DNA of 49,167 nucleotides, taken from Fidelibacterota bacterium. Its GTDB lineage: Bacteria; Fidelibacterota; Marinisomatia; SCGC-AAA003-L08; D37C17. The stretch's first letter is position 1. Each line of letters starts with the position of its first letter. This document shows positions 1 through 8,871 of this stretch, in pieces. The stretch lies in contig JACNLQ010000058.1 of assembly GCA_014381415.1 (NCBI GenBank), positions 65,768 to 114,934 of the forward strand. The letters run 5' to 3'. The notes beneath the pieces were generated by a model. It was not told the DNA's origin. It did no database searches and was given only the letters and a program-made list of their open reading frames with translations. Made by a program: the position numbers and the translations under genes.

Positions 1-1115
1 AGAATATTATAATCAGATGTATCTGCACAATATCCCTCAATAAGAAACTCGTTTGGTAAACAATAAGAACAAATTTGCTCTCCCAAATATTCACCTAAAC
101 AAGTGGGAATTGAATATGAATCACAAATAAAATTATTACTGATTGAAAAAATATCTAATTCTGAGTAAATATAACAAAAGCTTTCGGGTAATTCTGATAA
201 TGAATTATTATCAATATTTAGCCAAATCAGGTTTTCTAAATCCACAATAGTTTCTGGTATAGATTCAAGCAAGTTATCATTTATAAACAATTTGGTTAAA
301 TCGGTTAAATTCCCAATCTCATTTGGCAATGAAATAATTTGATTATTTTGTAACCATAACTCTTCCAATTCAACCAAGTTTCCAATACTTTCTGGAATGG
401 ACATTAATTTATTATCATTTAGACGCAATATTTTCAATTTGGTGATATTCCCAAAATTTTCAGGTAAAAATGTAAGTAAATTACTTTCCATAATGAACCT
501 TTCTAAATTCTTCAAATTGCCAATATTTTCCGGGAGAATTGAAATTTCATTATCTTTTAATTGCAAATTTTGTAAAGAATCTAAATTGCCAATATTTTCG
601 GGTAAAATATTCAGTTTGAAGTTGCAAAATGCTGGAACTACAACATTTTCATTATAATTTAAATCTAAGGTTAAAAGTCGACCGTTATCTGACCAATTTT
701 GATATCCATATTCTAAGGCAGTAATAATTTTATTACTATCAGCATCCATACCAGAATGAATAGAACTTGGGTTGCTTGTAATTATTTCCCTAATTATTTC
801 TAAATCATTACAATAATATCCCTCTTTTGAAAATCCATTTATACAATCATAATCTATATTTTCAATTGTAAATGTGGCTAATATTTCTTCACAATCATTA
901 CAATCATTGTCAGGGTCAGAATCACAATCTCCACAACTATCTAAATACGCTGTTCCTCCACATTCACCTATACAATCTAAAGTTGTACAACTACCGTCAT
1001 CTTCATTGGCTTCAGGATTAAAATTACAGGCGTTGGAATTTGTACAACCAGATTTGTTTTCTGGCAGTGTACTGCAACTAAATAAAAATATAAGTGCGGA
1101 AAGAAAAAGTTTCAA
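1..1115 (-). CDS. Leucine-rich repeat lipoprotein (3' end beyond window)
   Basis: Partial gene running off the left edge of the window. Read from a TTG at 1115, it begins with a lipoprotein signal (LIFLFSC, probable lipidated Cys). A GCTNSNACNFNPEANEDDGSC-type motif (G-C-T-N...D-G-S-C) and a short CGGTAYLDSCGDC segment follow. From about residue 165 there are LRRs of 23 residues with the pattern LPENIGNLxxLxxLxLxxN. The sequence after the LRRs (CADTSDYNIL at the edge) resembles the linker before the second LRR block of the neighbour at 1213-3825, so another LRR block probably follows. No in-frame ATG precedes the signal peptide: the frame is closed by TAA upstream, leaving TTG at 1115 or ATT at 1118. 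It lies 97 bases downstream of its same-strand neighbour. Likely anchored on the outer membrane; the partner is unknown. Confidence 0.8.
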   Translation of the reverse strand, partial: MKLFLSALIFLFSCSTLPENKSGCTNSNACNFNPEANEDDGSCTTLDCIGECGGTAYLDSCGDCDSDPDNDCNDCEEILATFTIENIDYDCINGFSKEGYYCNDLEIIREIITSNPSSIHSGMDADSNKIITALEYGYQNWSDNGRLLTLDLNYNENVVVPAFCNFKLNILPENIGNLDSLQNLQLKDNEISILPENIGNLKNLERFIMESNLLTFLPENFGNITKLKILRLNDNKLMSIPESIGNLVELEELWLQNNQIISLPNEIGNLTDLTKLFINDNLLESIPETIVDLENLIWLNIDNNSLSELPESFCYIYSELDIFSISNNFICDSYSIPTCLGEYLGEQICSYCLPNEFLIEGYCADTSDYNI

Positions 1116-1212
1116 AATGGTTTTTACCCCTTTTTAAGGGGATAAAAAATTACGACGTTTGTTCTAAATAAAAAGTGGAGAAATTGTAATAAAATGTAAA
1201 AACAATCTGTTA

Positions 1213-3825
1213 TTATTTTAGCAACACAATTTTTTGACTATTTATAATTAGCGATGTATTATTTTCGGAAATCATTCTAATAAAATATACTCCACTTGAA
1301 AAATCCGAGGCATTCCAATTAACAGTATGATACCCAGAAGATTTGAATTCATTACTAATGGTTGCTTTCACCTTTCCATTAATATCCAATACTTGAATTG
1401 AGGTAAATCCTGAGTATTTCATAAAAAAGGATAGGGTGGTAATAGGATTAAACGGATTGGGATAGGGGGCAAATAACTGAAAAACTTCTGGTTGAATATT
1501 TTCAGTTGCTAAAATAGAGCAATTATCCTGATCCCCCATAGTTGAAATACAATCGAAAGCAGTATTTATACAATTATCTTGAATCTGAATATTACAATTA
1601 TCAGGAAGATTGCAAATTGTTGCCGGTAATGAGGTTAATTGGTTATCCCTGATGAATAATTTATTAAGATTTTGTAAATTGCCAATACTTTCGGGCATAT
1701 CCGTAAGTTGATTTCCTGATAAATATAATTCTTCAAGAGATATTAAATTTCCAATATCGCCAGGTATCTTACTAAGCAAATTGTTATTTAGCCGTAATAC
1801 TTTAATACTTTCCAAATATGTTATACTATCAGGGAGGGAATTAATTAAATTCCCATCTAAATTTATTTCTATCAAAAATTCAAAATCACCTATGCTATTG
1901 GGAATATTTGTCAGGTTGTAATCTGATAAATCAAGGTATTCAAGAGTTCCATTATACCATGCTGAATACTGTGTATTATGACCTAATATTAAGGGATGCT
2001 GCCCATTTAATGACTCATTGCTGTCTATTATTGCTTGAAGCACATTGACATCAGTGGGATTACAGCAAAAGTTTTCTAACATAAATCCCGATGCGCAATC
2101 ATCACAAAATTGATAGCTAATTGTAGTTACACATTCTTCAAAAGATTGAAGAGTTTCTGAACATAAATGGTTACCTGTTAAATCAATCATACAATCGTCT
2201 GGTAGTCCACAGATTGCTGAAGAAACATCTGAAATTTTATTATTATTTAATATTAGAATCTCCAGATTAATAAATTCATCTATATTTGTGGGAATCGATG
2301 TGAGCTGGTTATCAGAAAAACCTAATTCTATTAAACTACTTATATTTATCAAACCGTCGGGGATCATGGTGAATTGATTTATTGATAAATTCAGGATAGT
2401 AAGTCTATTTAATTCTTCTAAATTTCCAGGTAAATCAGATAGTTGATTATCTGATACATTCAGAACCGTCAAATTTGATACACTGGTTATTATTTCAGGG
2501 ATCGTAGTGAGTTGATTGCCCTGTAATTGCAGATAAGATAAACTATTTAAACTACTAAAATTATCTGGGATAATTAGAGTTGTAAGATCCCGGTTTGATA
2601 AATTAATACTGATGACCCTACCAGCAACAAAACTACTAATCTCATCAACAGAAATACCATCTAAATTCCCATTTAAACTAATTAACTCTTCAATAATACC
2701 TGATTCATTTTGGAATGTATTCCCATAACAAGTGGAATAATTTCCAACAATCCCAGTGCAGTCACTCCATTCCAATGATAAATTTGTAAGTGGCGATGAA
2801 AAAATAAATAATCCATTCTGCCTATCGCTGGAAATTATATATCCACTTGGCAAATAGGCATAGGTTCCCCAATGCCCATCGTATAATCCTGTTAAATCGG
2901 TTGTGTCAAAATACCCCACTTCAACCGGGTTTAAAGGATCAGAAATATCTAAAACTCGGGTCCCATCCACATAATAGGACATAATTGCTAAATTAGTTTC
3001 AGGCCTAATATACACATTATGCATGGAATGCTCAGAATGGGTCATGTATTCGGAAACCAAATTGATATTATTATAATCAGATATATCCCAAATTTTGATA
3101 TGGCCTCCACTAGTTTCATCAGCTGTTATGAGATACTGCTCATCATCTGTAATAGCGCAGTCATGAGTACTAATGCCATCAAGTCCAGTATAATGACTGA
3201 GAATAGTTGTGGGATTTGTTTTATCACTCACATCAATAATGTAAAAGAAACCCGTGTAAATGCCGGCACCGTACAATTTATTATTATAGACTTCAATATC
3301 ATGCAAATATTCGCCATTCCATGTGCCAACCAATTGAGGCATTGCAGGGTGATTGGTTAGTTCATAAATCCAAATATCATGTTCTTCTGTCCCTACAACA
3401 TAAAGAAAACCATCATCATCAATGTGGATATTATGACTGCCGGTAAAATCAGAAATTGTATTTACAAGGGTGGGGTTATCCGGGTCATCAACACTGACCA
3501 CCTTGATACCATCATTTGCTTCGGTACCAATATATACGTGTCGATTCCAATATTTCAGATCACGCCAAGTATTAGTGATACCGCTTATTCTCCCAACTTC
3601 AAACGGATTTTCAGGGTCTGTAATATCTACAAATGCAGCGGATTGATAATAAAGACCCACAACGGCAAATTCACGGTCATCCTGGGAAAATCCTGTAATA
3701 TCAGAAATATTCTCCCCAAAATTCATATAGCCCACCATTTGCATATTGCAGCAGTCAGAAAATAAAAATGAAACGAAGAAAATTAAATTTAATATTTTCA
3801 ATTGAAATTGATGCTTTTTTGCCAT
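1213..3825 (-). CDS. Secreted LVIVD-type beta-propeller and LRR protein with T9SS tail
   Basis: 870-residue exported protein. Residues 1-25 form a signal peptide. Residues about 30-360 hold repeats of the LVIVD/choice-of-anchor-B kind, with blades ending in phrases such as FVDITDPENPFEVG, IIDVSDKTNPT and VLDISDPLNPVEVG; this family folds as a beta-propeller. Two LRR blocks follow (about 390-560 and 620-760), separated by a cysteine-rich linker with a FCDDC motif. The last 80 residues are a T9SS-type sorting domain: PYPNPFNPITTLSF, a VLDINGKV strand, SSGYHTVNW, SGVYFIRM and a terminal lysine. The protein is therefore probably exported to the cell surface. Same-strand neighbour of the LRR lipoprotein at 1-1115. 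Substrate or ligand unknown. The domain calls are firm; the role is not. Confidence 0.9.
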   Translation of the reverse strand: MAKKHQFQLKILNLIFFVSFLFSDCCNMQMVGYMNFGENISDITGFSQDDREFAVVGLYYQSAAFVDITDPENPFEVGRISGITNTWRDLKYWNRHVYIGTEANDGIKVVSVDDPDNPTLVNTISDFTGSHNIHIDDDGFLYVVGTEEHDIWIYELTNHPAMPQLVGTWNGEYLHDIEVYNNKLYGAGIYTGFFYIIDVSDKTNPTTILSHYTGLDGISTHDCAITDDEQYLITADETSGGHIKIWDISDYNNINLVSEYMTHSEHSMHNVYIRPETNLAIMSYYVDGTRVLDISDPLNPVEVGYFDTTDLTGLYDGHWGTYAYLPSGYIISSDRQNGLFIFSSPLTNLSLEWSDCTGIVGNYSTCYGNTFQNESGIIEELISLNGNLDGISVDEISSFVAGRVISINLSNRDLTTLIIPDNFSSLNSLSYLQLQGNQLTTIPEIITSVSNLTVLNVSDNQLSDLPGNLEELNRLTILNLSINQFTMIPDGLINISSLIELGFSDNQLTSIPTNIDEFINLEILILNNNKISDVSSAICGLPDDCMIDLTGNHLCSETLQSFEECVTTISYQFCDDCASGFMLENFCCNPTDVNVLQAIIDSNESLNGQHPLILGHNTQYSAWYNGTLEYLDLSDYNLTNIPNSIGDFEFLIEINLDGNLINSLPDSITYLESIKVLRLNNNLLSKIPGDIGNLISLEELYLSGNQLTDMPESIGNLQNLNKLFIRDNQLTSLPATICNLPDNCNIQIQDNCINTAFDCISTMGDQDNCSILATENIQPEVFQLFAPYPNPFNPITTLSFFMKYSGFTSIQVLDINGKVKATISNEFKSSGYHTVNWNASDFSSGVYFIRMISENNTSLIINSQKIVLLK

Positions 3826-3909
3826 GATTTTATGGAATGAAATTTACAAAAGAATTTGTGGGGGAATTATTCTAATTTTTATTATTAAATTATTGTGGAA
3901 ATAAATACC

Positions 3910-3937
3910 GTATAGACAGGGCATTCCCTGTTTCTAC
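3910..3937. repeat. Palindromic dispersed intergenic element
   Basis: An imperfect palindrome, GTATAGACAGGG, then CATT, then CCCTGTTTCTAC, lies between the start of the propeller/LRR gene and the terminator of the microprotein gene. Its core (GACAGGG-CATT-CCCTGTTTC) resembles the short palindromic repeats of the GTAGAGACAGGGCATGCCCTGT kind that are scattered in many bacterial genomes. That resemblance is recalled, not searched. It has no T-tract, so a terminator role is unlikely. Confidence 0.5.
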
Positions 3938-3959
3938 AAAAAATAAATTATTAAATATA

Positions 3960-3991
3960 AAAAAAGCCCGACATTTTGCCGGGCTTTTTTA
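3960..3991 (-). terminator. Rho-independent terminator of the 75-aa protein gene
   Basis: On the minus strand, an A-run, GCCCGGCAAAATGTCGGGC and then a T-run start about 18 bases after the stop of the gene at 4009-4236. The GCCCG/CGGGC stem, flanked by A and T runs, may work in both directions. Confidence 0.85.
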
Positions 3992-4008
3992 ATAACTACA
4001 AGTGTTAT

Positions 4009-4236
4009 TTACTTGCGGCCACGGGCCATTTTTGCTCGGGAAATATCACCATCTTTATCGATGAAATATAACCAACCAGATTCACGTTGAACTCCAGCTT
4101 TTGCAACAACTTCAGGTGTGCCACCCCTGTTTGCACCACGTGCCATTTTAGTTTTAGACACATGTCCGTTTTTATCAAGAAAATATAAAAAACCAGATTG
4201 TTTAGTTACACCAGTATTTTTAACTTTTTCTGCCAT
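4009..4236 (-). CDS. 75-aa basic microprotein of two tandem repeats
   Basis: Small, lysine- and arginine-rich cytoplasmic protein built from two copies of one unit of about 33 residues. The units end in SGFLYFLDKNGHVSKTKMARG and SGWLYFIDKDGDISRAKMARG and are joined by a GGTPEVVAKAGVQRE linker. The aromatic LYF(I/L)DK(N/D)G core suggests a small beta-hairpin, with the basic KMARG tail as a possible nucleic-acid contact; both are inference. A good ribosome binding site (AAGGAG, 9 bases before ATG) and terminators on both sides mark it as a monocistronic, probably well-expressed gene. I do not recognise a characterised family. There is no signal peptide or membrane segment. Confidence 0.85.
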   Translation of the reverse strand: MAEKVKNTGVTKQSGFLYFLDKNGHVSKTKMARGANRGGTPEVVAKAGVQRESGWLYFIDKDGDISRAKMARGRK

Positions 4237-4320
4237 TGTTTAGTCTCCTTATAGATTAGTATTGTTTTTATTCTTACAATCGGTGATATAAGTTACACTG
4301 TTCTCGTCTATTTATCCAAA
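4237..4320 (-). promoter_or_regulatory. Possible FCB-type promoter and leader of the microprotein gene
   Basis: On the minus strand, a TTTG near 4319 is followed 21 bases later by TAACTTAT, loosely matching the Bacteroidetes -33/-7 promoter elements (TTTG and TAnnTTTG). The ribosome binding site AAGGAG lies just before the ATG. The match is partial, so this is a weak call. Confidence 0.25.
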
Positions 4321-4338
4321 CCTTTTCCTCGAGAAATT

Positions 4339-4370
4339 AAAAAGCCCAACATGAGGTCGGGCTTTTTAAC
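4339..4370 (-). terminator. Rho-independent terminator of the 844-aa lipoprotein gene
   Basis: Minus strand: AAAAAGCCCGAC, loop CTCAT, GTTGGGCTTTTT (one G-T wobble), about 20 bases beyond the stop codon at 4390. It closes the large lipoprotein transcription unit and separates it from the microprotein gene. Confidence 0.85.
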
Positions 4371-4389
4371 AGTATTAATACAATTACTT

Positions 4390-6924
4390 TTAGGTTCCAG
4401 ATGTGGCTGGTTTTAAAATAATCTCTTCACAATATCCATCACCATGAATAATTGTCATATGTATCTCATCTCCAACCAAATCATATTCAAAGCATTCACC
4501 AGCATTATTGTTACTTAATATCTCAATAATATTTTCATATTTTTGGGTATAAAAGTAATCAGAGCCCCTTCCATTTCCACCATCATCCCAATCAGCACAA
4601 ATACCGGTTGAACCATTCCACATACAATCAAAACAGTTGCATTCATCTGGCGTCATGAGTGTATTACAGTCAGGATCATCGTCTTCTTCATTATCCCATT
4701 CTATGCAAAAATCAAGATCAGCATTGATAGACCATTCTCCAGCTTCTGAAAAACTAAATGATTTGGTACATGTATGGGTGTCTGCATCCCATGAGGTTTG
4801 CCCATTTCCACCACTATGGTCATCTGCACAAGGATCATCATTTTCGAATTCATGATAACAATCCTGTTCTGACATAGGCATCATACATTCATAGTCATCG
4901 TCTTCGCACTTACCATTATCATCCATTGCCCATGGAAGGCATTCCCAAATACCGCTTGCTAATTCACATGAATTTTGGGTAAAAGGTAACATACATTCAC
5001 AAAATGAACCTTCGTCACCTTCCATCATCGCTTCCCAACAACCTGAATCTACACCATCCCACACCCATTCACATCCAGGGTCCTCATTGCATGCATCTTC
5101 ATTATTATTCAGTTCTGGGTTACTTTTACAATGATCATCCTTGAAGCAAACGCCTTCTGCCCCAGATTCAATCCAATCTGGCATATCCCATTCACAGTTT
5201 GGTGAATCTTCGCATTCATCTGCATTATTCTTGCTGAAGCAATCTGGTGGTGCAGGGGCACAAAAGGGTGGGTCTTCTGGGTTTGGTCCATGTTCTAGCC
5301 AGTGGCATTCTCCAACTTTAGCATTACAATCGGATTTATCTGTAATTTCTTGGCACACACCAATGCTATTGCCAATTGGAGGTGAACAGAAGCCAGGATC
5401 ACCCATACCATCACCAGCATGCCAATTACAATCATCATTCATACATTCAGTTTCATCATAACCAAAACAGGGATAGGTTTCTAAATTAGGCATACAAGAT
5501 ATATCCTCATTACCCCATTCATCTTCAGACGGGTCAAATGCAGGAACTTCACAATGTTGTTCAAATACACCATCCTCATCAATATCTCCATAAGATTCAC
5601 ATTCGTATTCATCAAGGAAAACGCATTCCATCCATGGCTCCCAAACAGGGGTAAAACATTTGCCCTCACTGTCATCCCATTCACAATCGTCTCTCATATC
5701 ACATTCTTCTTCTTCCATACCATCAAAATCAGGAGCAAAGTTTATATCATTACAGGGCATGCCTGAAAATGTAGGGTGGCAGAAATTGGTTTCCCACCTG
5801 CAACCAGGACTAGACTCACATCCACCTTGATTGTAGAAATCATCACAGGTTGCAAAATCATTTCCTCCAAAATTGTTTCCGCACCACCAATCATAAACAC
5901 CTAAGTTATCAGCCATTTCTTCACAAGCGAAATCTGAATCAATGCCAGGGGCTCTAAATACCCATTCTGGACGACTACTAAAGCTATCATGGTATTCTTC
6001 GTGATGGTTAAATCCACCACCAGCACCTAAGGTTACCTGGTTGATAGTAGGACCAAAATCACCATACATATTGTCATCGAATGCTTCACAATCACCATTT
6101 TCATCCAACATTCCCATTGTGATTTCCATATTATAGACACCCACCAAAGCAATTTCTGGATTGGCTAATTCTTCATCGGTTAATTCTGTCAGGCAACAGC
6201 CACCATTATCAACATTCGCTGCAGGATTATACTCAATGCAAGCTACACCGTCAACCGTTGGTTGGGTGCAACCCTGAACCTCCATATTCGTAGCAACATC
6301 ATCACCAGTCACCCAGCCCACACCAAGTTCCCCGCAGTTGCAGGTAGGCAGGCTTGCAGAAGTTGAATCAGCTTCTTCCCAATAGCCATTATTATTCAAA
6401 TCAAGATAACATATATCGTTTGCACTTAAATCACAACAATCATCATTTTGAGAGGATGCGTCTGCTGGTTCCTCACCACTACAGTCTTTAGCAGCAGATG
6501 AATTATAATTGCACGCAGTTGAATTCATACAGCCATAGTCATCATAAGCACATGTAGTTGCATCATTTTCTGTTGCAAGAGGATCAAAATTATTTGCACC
6601 TTGATCCATACAACCACTTACTGAATCAATACAGCAATCATTATCTGTCCCGCTATCATTACAGCTAGCATTTGCATCTTCAGAATAATTTACTTTTGTA
6701 TCATCTGTACATCCGTAAATAATTTCCTCGCAGCAGCAGTTAGCGCCGGTTTGGTCACCTACACAGTTTGTAGTACATGCTAATAATGCAGATGCATTAT
6801 AGTTAGGTGCATCAGGCAGCATACAACCAGAACTTGATTCAACTATACTGGCAATTTCATCACACCCTGTTTGAAAAACTGCTATAAAACTAATTATTAA
6901 TGTGAAAAGTATTCTTTTCATCAT
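4390..6924 (-). CDS. Acidic cysteine-rich lipoprotein, lipocalin-like domain with Cys-repeat insert
   Basis: 844 residues. The lipoprotein signal ends AVFQTGC. Residues about 30-250 hold several GCTD/GCMD-type motifs (for example YGCMNSTACNYNSSA, and QGCTQPTVDG). From about residue 258 comes LVGVYNMEITMGM with a following hairpin, GPTINQVTLGAGGGF, then about 400 residues of short acidic units with the pattern C-x(4)-C-x-W-x(n)-C (CESSPGCRWETNFC, CEDSPNCEWDMPDW, CNEDPGCEWVW). At about 715-840, strands of the kind GEWSINADLDFCIEW, CFEYDLVGDEIHMTII and CEEIILKP look like the remaining half of a lipocalin-like barrel. The many paired cysteines indicate a disulfide-bonded surface protein. Acidic repeats could bind calcium, but no classical EF-hand is visible. 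Preceded by AAGGAG and followed by a terminator. Function unknown. Confidence 0.88.
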   Translation of the reverse strand: MMKRILFTLIISFIAVFQTGCDEIASIVESSSGCMLPDAPNYNASALLACTTNCVGDQTGANCCCEEIIYGCTDDTKVNYSEDANASCNDSGTDNDCCIDSVSGCMDQGANNFDPLATENDATTCAYDDYGCMNSTACNYNSSAAKDCSGEEPADASSQNDDCCDLSANDICYLDLNNNGYWEEADSTSASLPTCNCGELGVGWVTGDDVATNMEVQGCTQPTVDGVACIEYNPAANVDNGGCCLTELTDEELANPEIALVGVYNMEITMGMLDENGDCEAFDDNMYGDFGPTINQVTLGAGGGFNHHEEYHDSFSSRPEWVFRAPGIDSDFACEEMADNLGVYDWWCGNNFGGNDFATCDDFYNQGGCESSPGCRWETNFCHPTFSGMPCNDINFAPDFDGMEEEECDMRDDCEWDDSEGKCFTPVWEPWMECVFLDEYECESYGDIDEDGVFEQHCEVPAFDPSEDEWGNEDISCMPNLETYPCFGYDETECMNDDCNWHAGDGMGDPGFCSPPIGNSIGVCQEITDKSDCNAKVGECHWLEHGPNPEDPPFCAPAPPDCFSKNNADECEDSPNCEWDMPDWIESGAEGVCFKDDHCKSNPELNNNEDACNEDPGCEWVWDGVDSGCWEAMMEGDEGSFCECMLPFTQNSCELASGIWECLPWAMDDNGKCEDDDYECMMPMSEQDCYHEFENDDPCADDHSGGNGQTSWDADTHTCTKSFSFSEAGEWSINADLDFCIEWDNEEDDDPDCNTLMTPDECNCFDCMWNGSTGICADWDDGGNGRGSDYFYTQKYENIIEILSNNNAGECFEYDLVGDEIHMTIIHGDGYCEEIILKPATSGT

Positions 6925-7283
6925 TTTTTTATCTCCTTATTGATTGATTATTTTTAGTAAGACTACTTGAAATTTATAAATTAAATTCATATTAAGAGAG
7001 CTCATATTTTAGTATTACAAACACAAGCACAGGCAGAAATTTACTGCTCTTAGTTATATACACAACAATTTTATTAAACTAAAATTGAAGATTGCAGTTG
7101 AGTAATAAGGGGGAAGTTTATCATTATTATTTTGGGATGAAAAGAATTATATAGAGCTGAATATGAGAAATTATAAAAACTATTATAAAAATATCATTTT
7201 ATTTCAAGATGAAATCTATACTAATTTTTTAGTCTGTATTTGAAGGGGATTTATTACAGAATACCCCTATGGTATTTACAATG
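6925..7283. other. AT-rich intergenic stretch
   Basis: This 359-base gap separates the divergent starts of the cysteine-rich lipoprotein gene (minus) and tRNA-His (plus). It should hold both promoters. Apart from the AAGGAG ribosome binding site next to the lipoprotein start, I see no convincing promoter, hairpin or small gene. Confidence 0.6.
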
Positions 7284-7357
7284 GTGGCTGTAGCTCAGTT
7301 GGTTAGAGCGCCTGACTGTGGCTCAGGAGGTCGTGGGTTCGAAACCCATCAGCCACC
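7284..7357 (+). tRNA. tRNA-His (anticodon GTG)
   Basis: A full cloverleaf is visible: acceptor stem GTGGCTG/CAGCCAC, D arm GCTC...GAGC, anticodon stem CCTGA/TCAGG around loop CTGTGGC (anticodon GTG), and T arm GTGGG-TTCGAAA-CCCAT. The base before position 1 is G (7283), and the discriminator is C73 (7357). These are the G-1:C73 pair typical of bacterial tRNA-His. After C73 comes CAT, so a complete CCA end is not encoded and must be added by CCA transferase. It is a single tRNA, not part of a cluster. Confidence 0.97.
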
Positions 7358-7428
7358 CATACTTAGGGTAAAGTTTAAAATTAATTTAACTGATCACCCA
7401 TACTACCAGCAATTTAATACAACAGGAG

Positions 7429-7650
7429 TTATCCTATATTCTTACTCTTATCGTCTTGTTTGAAAAGTGAAGCAAAAGAAAAATTTAAATATTTTTCCCG
7501 TAAAAATACCCAAGCACCAATATTAATGGACCCCAATACCAAATGAAACAAGGAGTTCATTTCATTAAAAACATATATATTATAAATTCCAATAAATAAA
7601 TTAAACCAGATGGTCATTTTCATCAATTCTACTTTTTCATTCTTATCCAT
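7429..7650 (-). CDS. Small two-helix membrane protein
   Basis: 73 residues: a charged N-terminus (MDKNEKVELMK), a hydrophobic stretch at about 12-30 (TIWFNLFIGIYNIYVF), a second at about 33-50 (LFHLVLGSINIGAWVFL), and a charged tail ending KQDDKSKNIG. AGAGGAAAAGAC stands directly before the ATG and makes a good ribosome binding site, which favours a real gene. It is transcribed towards the tRNA and divergently from the MORN-type lipoprotein gene. No family recognised. Confidence 0.6.
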   Translation of the reverse strand: MDKNEKVELMKMTIWFNLFIGIYNIYVFNEMNSLFHLVLGSINIGAWVFLREKYLNFSFASLFKQDDKSKNIG

Positions 7651-7751
7651 GTCTTTTCCTCTAAATTAATTGTTCCGCACTATGAGAAATATATATCACT
7701 CTTTGAAATCAATTCTGGTTACCCATCACAAATTTTTTCTTGCAAAATAAA

Positions 7752-8216
7752 ATGAGACTTGCATCACAAAAATTTTCATACATTTTTTTCAACTCACAAA
7801 TATTGATATTGTTTCTCATTTTAATAATTGGAGGATGTACCCACTTCAAGCCTGAAAACAAGCCAAATGTTGCACTACAAAAAACGGTGGAACGATCATA
7901 TTTTTCAAATGGAAACTTGGAGTATGAAGTAGAATTTGTTAATGGCAAGTTAGATGGTATCAGCAAAGTTTGGGCGGAAGATGGGACATTGTATTCAGTT
8001 TCTCAGTATAGTAATGACCAACCCAATGGAAAATGGAAAAAGTTTCACCCAAATGGGAATTTAATGTTTGAGGTAAATTATGAATATGGACAAAAACATG
8101 GTACTGAAAAATGGTATTATGAAAATGGTCAGGTGAAATCCGAACAAGAATTTGAATATGGAAATGCCAACTCAGGAATAATTCGGTGGAACTTTGATGG
8201 AACCTTGCTCTATTGA
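7752..8216 (+). CDS. MORN/YwqK-type repeat lipoprotein
   Basis: About 154 residues from ATG 7752; a TTG four codons earlier is possible but less likely. An unusually long N-terminal segment leads to a lipobox, LIIGGC. The rest is a run of MORN-like repeats of the YwqK type: YFSNGNLEYEVEFVNGKLDG, WAEDGTLYSVSQYSNDQPNG, FHPNGNLMFEVNYEYGQKHG, YYENGQVKSEQEFEYGNANSG. Proteins of this type are common in Bacteroidota and relatives as lipoproteins; the label of YwqK antitoxin in databases rests on one Bacillus case and should not be applied here. Likely anchored in the envelope; partner unknown. Confidence 0.85.
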   Translation: MRLASQKFSYIFFNSQILILFLILIIGGCTHFKPENKPNVALQKTVERSYFSNGNLEYEVEFVNGKLDGISKVWAEDGTLYSVSQYSNDQPNGKWKKFHPNGNLMFEVNYEYGQKHGTEKWYYENGQVKSEQEFEYGNANSGIIRWNFDGTLLY

Positions 8217-8277
8217 GTTTGAGTATTTTTTTATAATTCTTCTACCTTAATATAAAGCCAACCAACTAAATTTAAAT

Positions 8278-8805
8278 ATGTTAAAACTCCGATTGCTCAT
8301 AGTGCTTCTGGGAATTTTCACCTCCTTATTTGGAGATTGTGATGGATTCAATTGGTATCACAATATTGATATAGACCACTGCGACCCCGGTGATAGGGAA
8401 GCCTTAAACCAATTTATTAAAAATAGTGGCAATACCCTTGAATTGGATATGGATGTAAATTTTAATGGGGAGGTGGATGTTTTGGAATTAGGGTGGCAAC
8501 TTTGGGAAAACGGAAGGTTAATTCATTGGATTTGCCAGGAAGTACCCTCACCCTATTATTTTTATGAATATGATTGTGGGTTAAGCGGAAATATCCCCTC
8601 TGAAGTTGGTAATTTAGATGGTCTAGTAAAGCTCCGTCTTCAAAGTAATAACTTGTCTGGTAAAATACCCGATTCCATTTGTAATCTAACAATTATTGAT
8701 GCTGGAAATTATTGGTTCAACATTGAAAAAAACAACCTTTGCCCTCCCTATCCCCATTGCCTTGAAAAATTAATAGGCTCTCAAGATATTACAAACTGTA
8801 AATAA
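8278..8805 (+). CDS. Small exported leucine-rich repeat protein
   Basis: 175 residues with an N-terminal signal peptide ending near LFGDCDG. A capping region with paired cysteines and the phrase VDVLELGWQLWENGRL precedes two or three plant-type LRRs (LSGNIPSEVGNLDGLVKLRL, NNLSGKIPDSICNL). A C-terminal cap CPPYPHC follows. It has no lipobox and no T9SS tail, so it is probably periplasmic, or else secreted by another route. The LRR style differs from the LPxxIGNL type at 1-3825. Role unknown, most likely protein binding. Confidence 0.8.
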   Translation: MLKLRLLIVLLGIFTSLFGDCDGFNWYHNIDIDHCDPGDREALNQFIKNSGNTLELDMDVNFNGEVDVLELGWQLWENGRLIHWICQEVPSPYYFYEYDCGLSGNIPSEVGNLDGLVKLRLQSNNLSGKIPDSICNLTIIDAGNYWFNIEKNNLCPPYPHCLEKLIGSQDITNCK

Positions 8806-8855
8806 GTTTTCCTTCCTTTTCTTCTCTAATTCAGTTAAATTTCGTGTTTAATTAC

Positions 8856-8871
8856 GGAGGGAAAAATCATT
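8856..8871 (+). promoter_or_regulatory. Strong ribosome binding site deciding an ATT start
   Basis: GGAGGG at 8856-8861, 7 bases before ATT at 8869-8871, is the best Shine-Dalgarno match in this part of the window. It is the main reason for starting the YceI gene here rather than at the internal TTG. Confidence 0.6.

Noticed and set aside
3019-3765. Two plus-strand open frames opposite the propeller/LRR gene
   Set aside because: They lie entirely within a well-supported gene and show no protein-like features.
7740-7751. TTG start for the MORN-type lipoprotein
   Set aside because: An ATG four codons later gives a shorter, more normal signal peptide; nothing favours the TTG.
7740-8216. Naming the MORN-type lipoprotein a YwqK antitoxin
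   Set aside because: It is an exported lipoprotein with no toxin gene beside it; the repeat type alone does not support that role.
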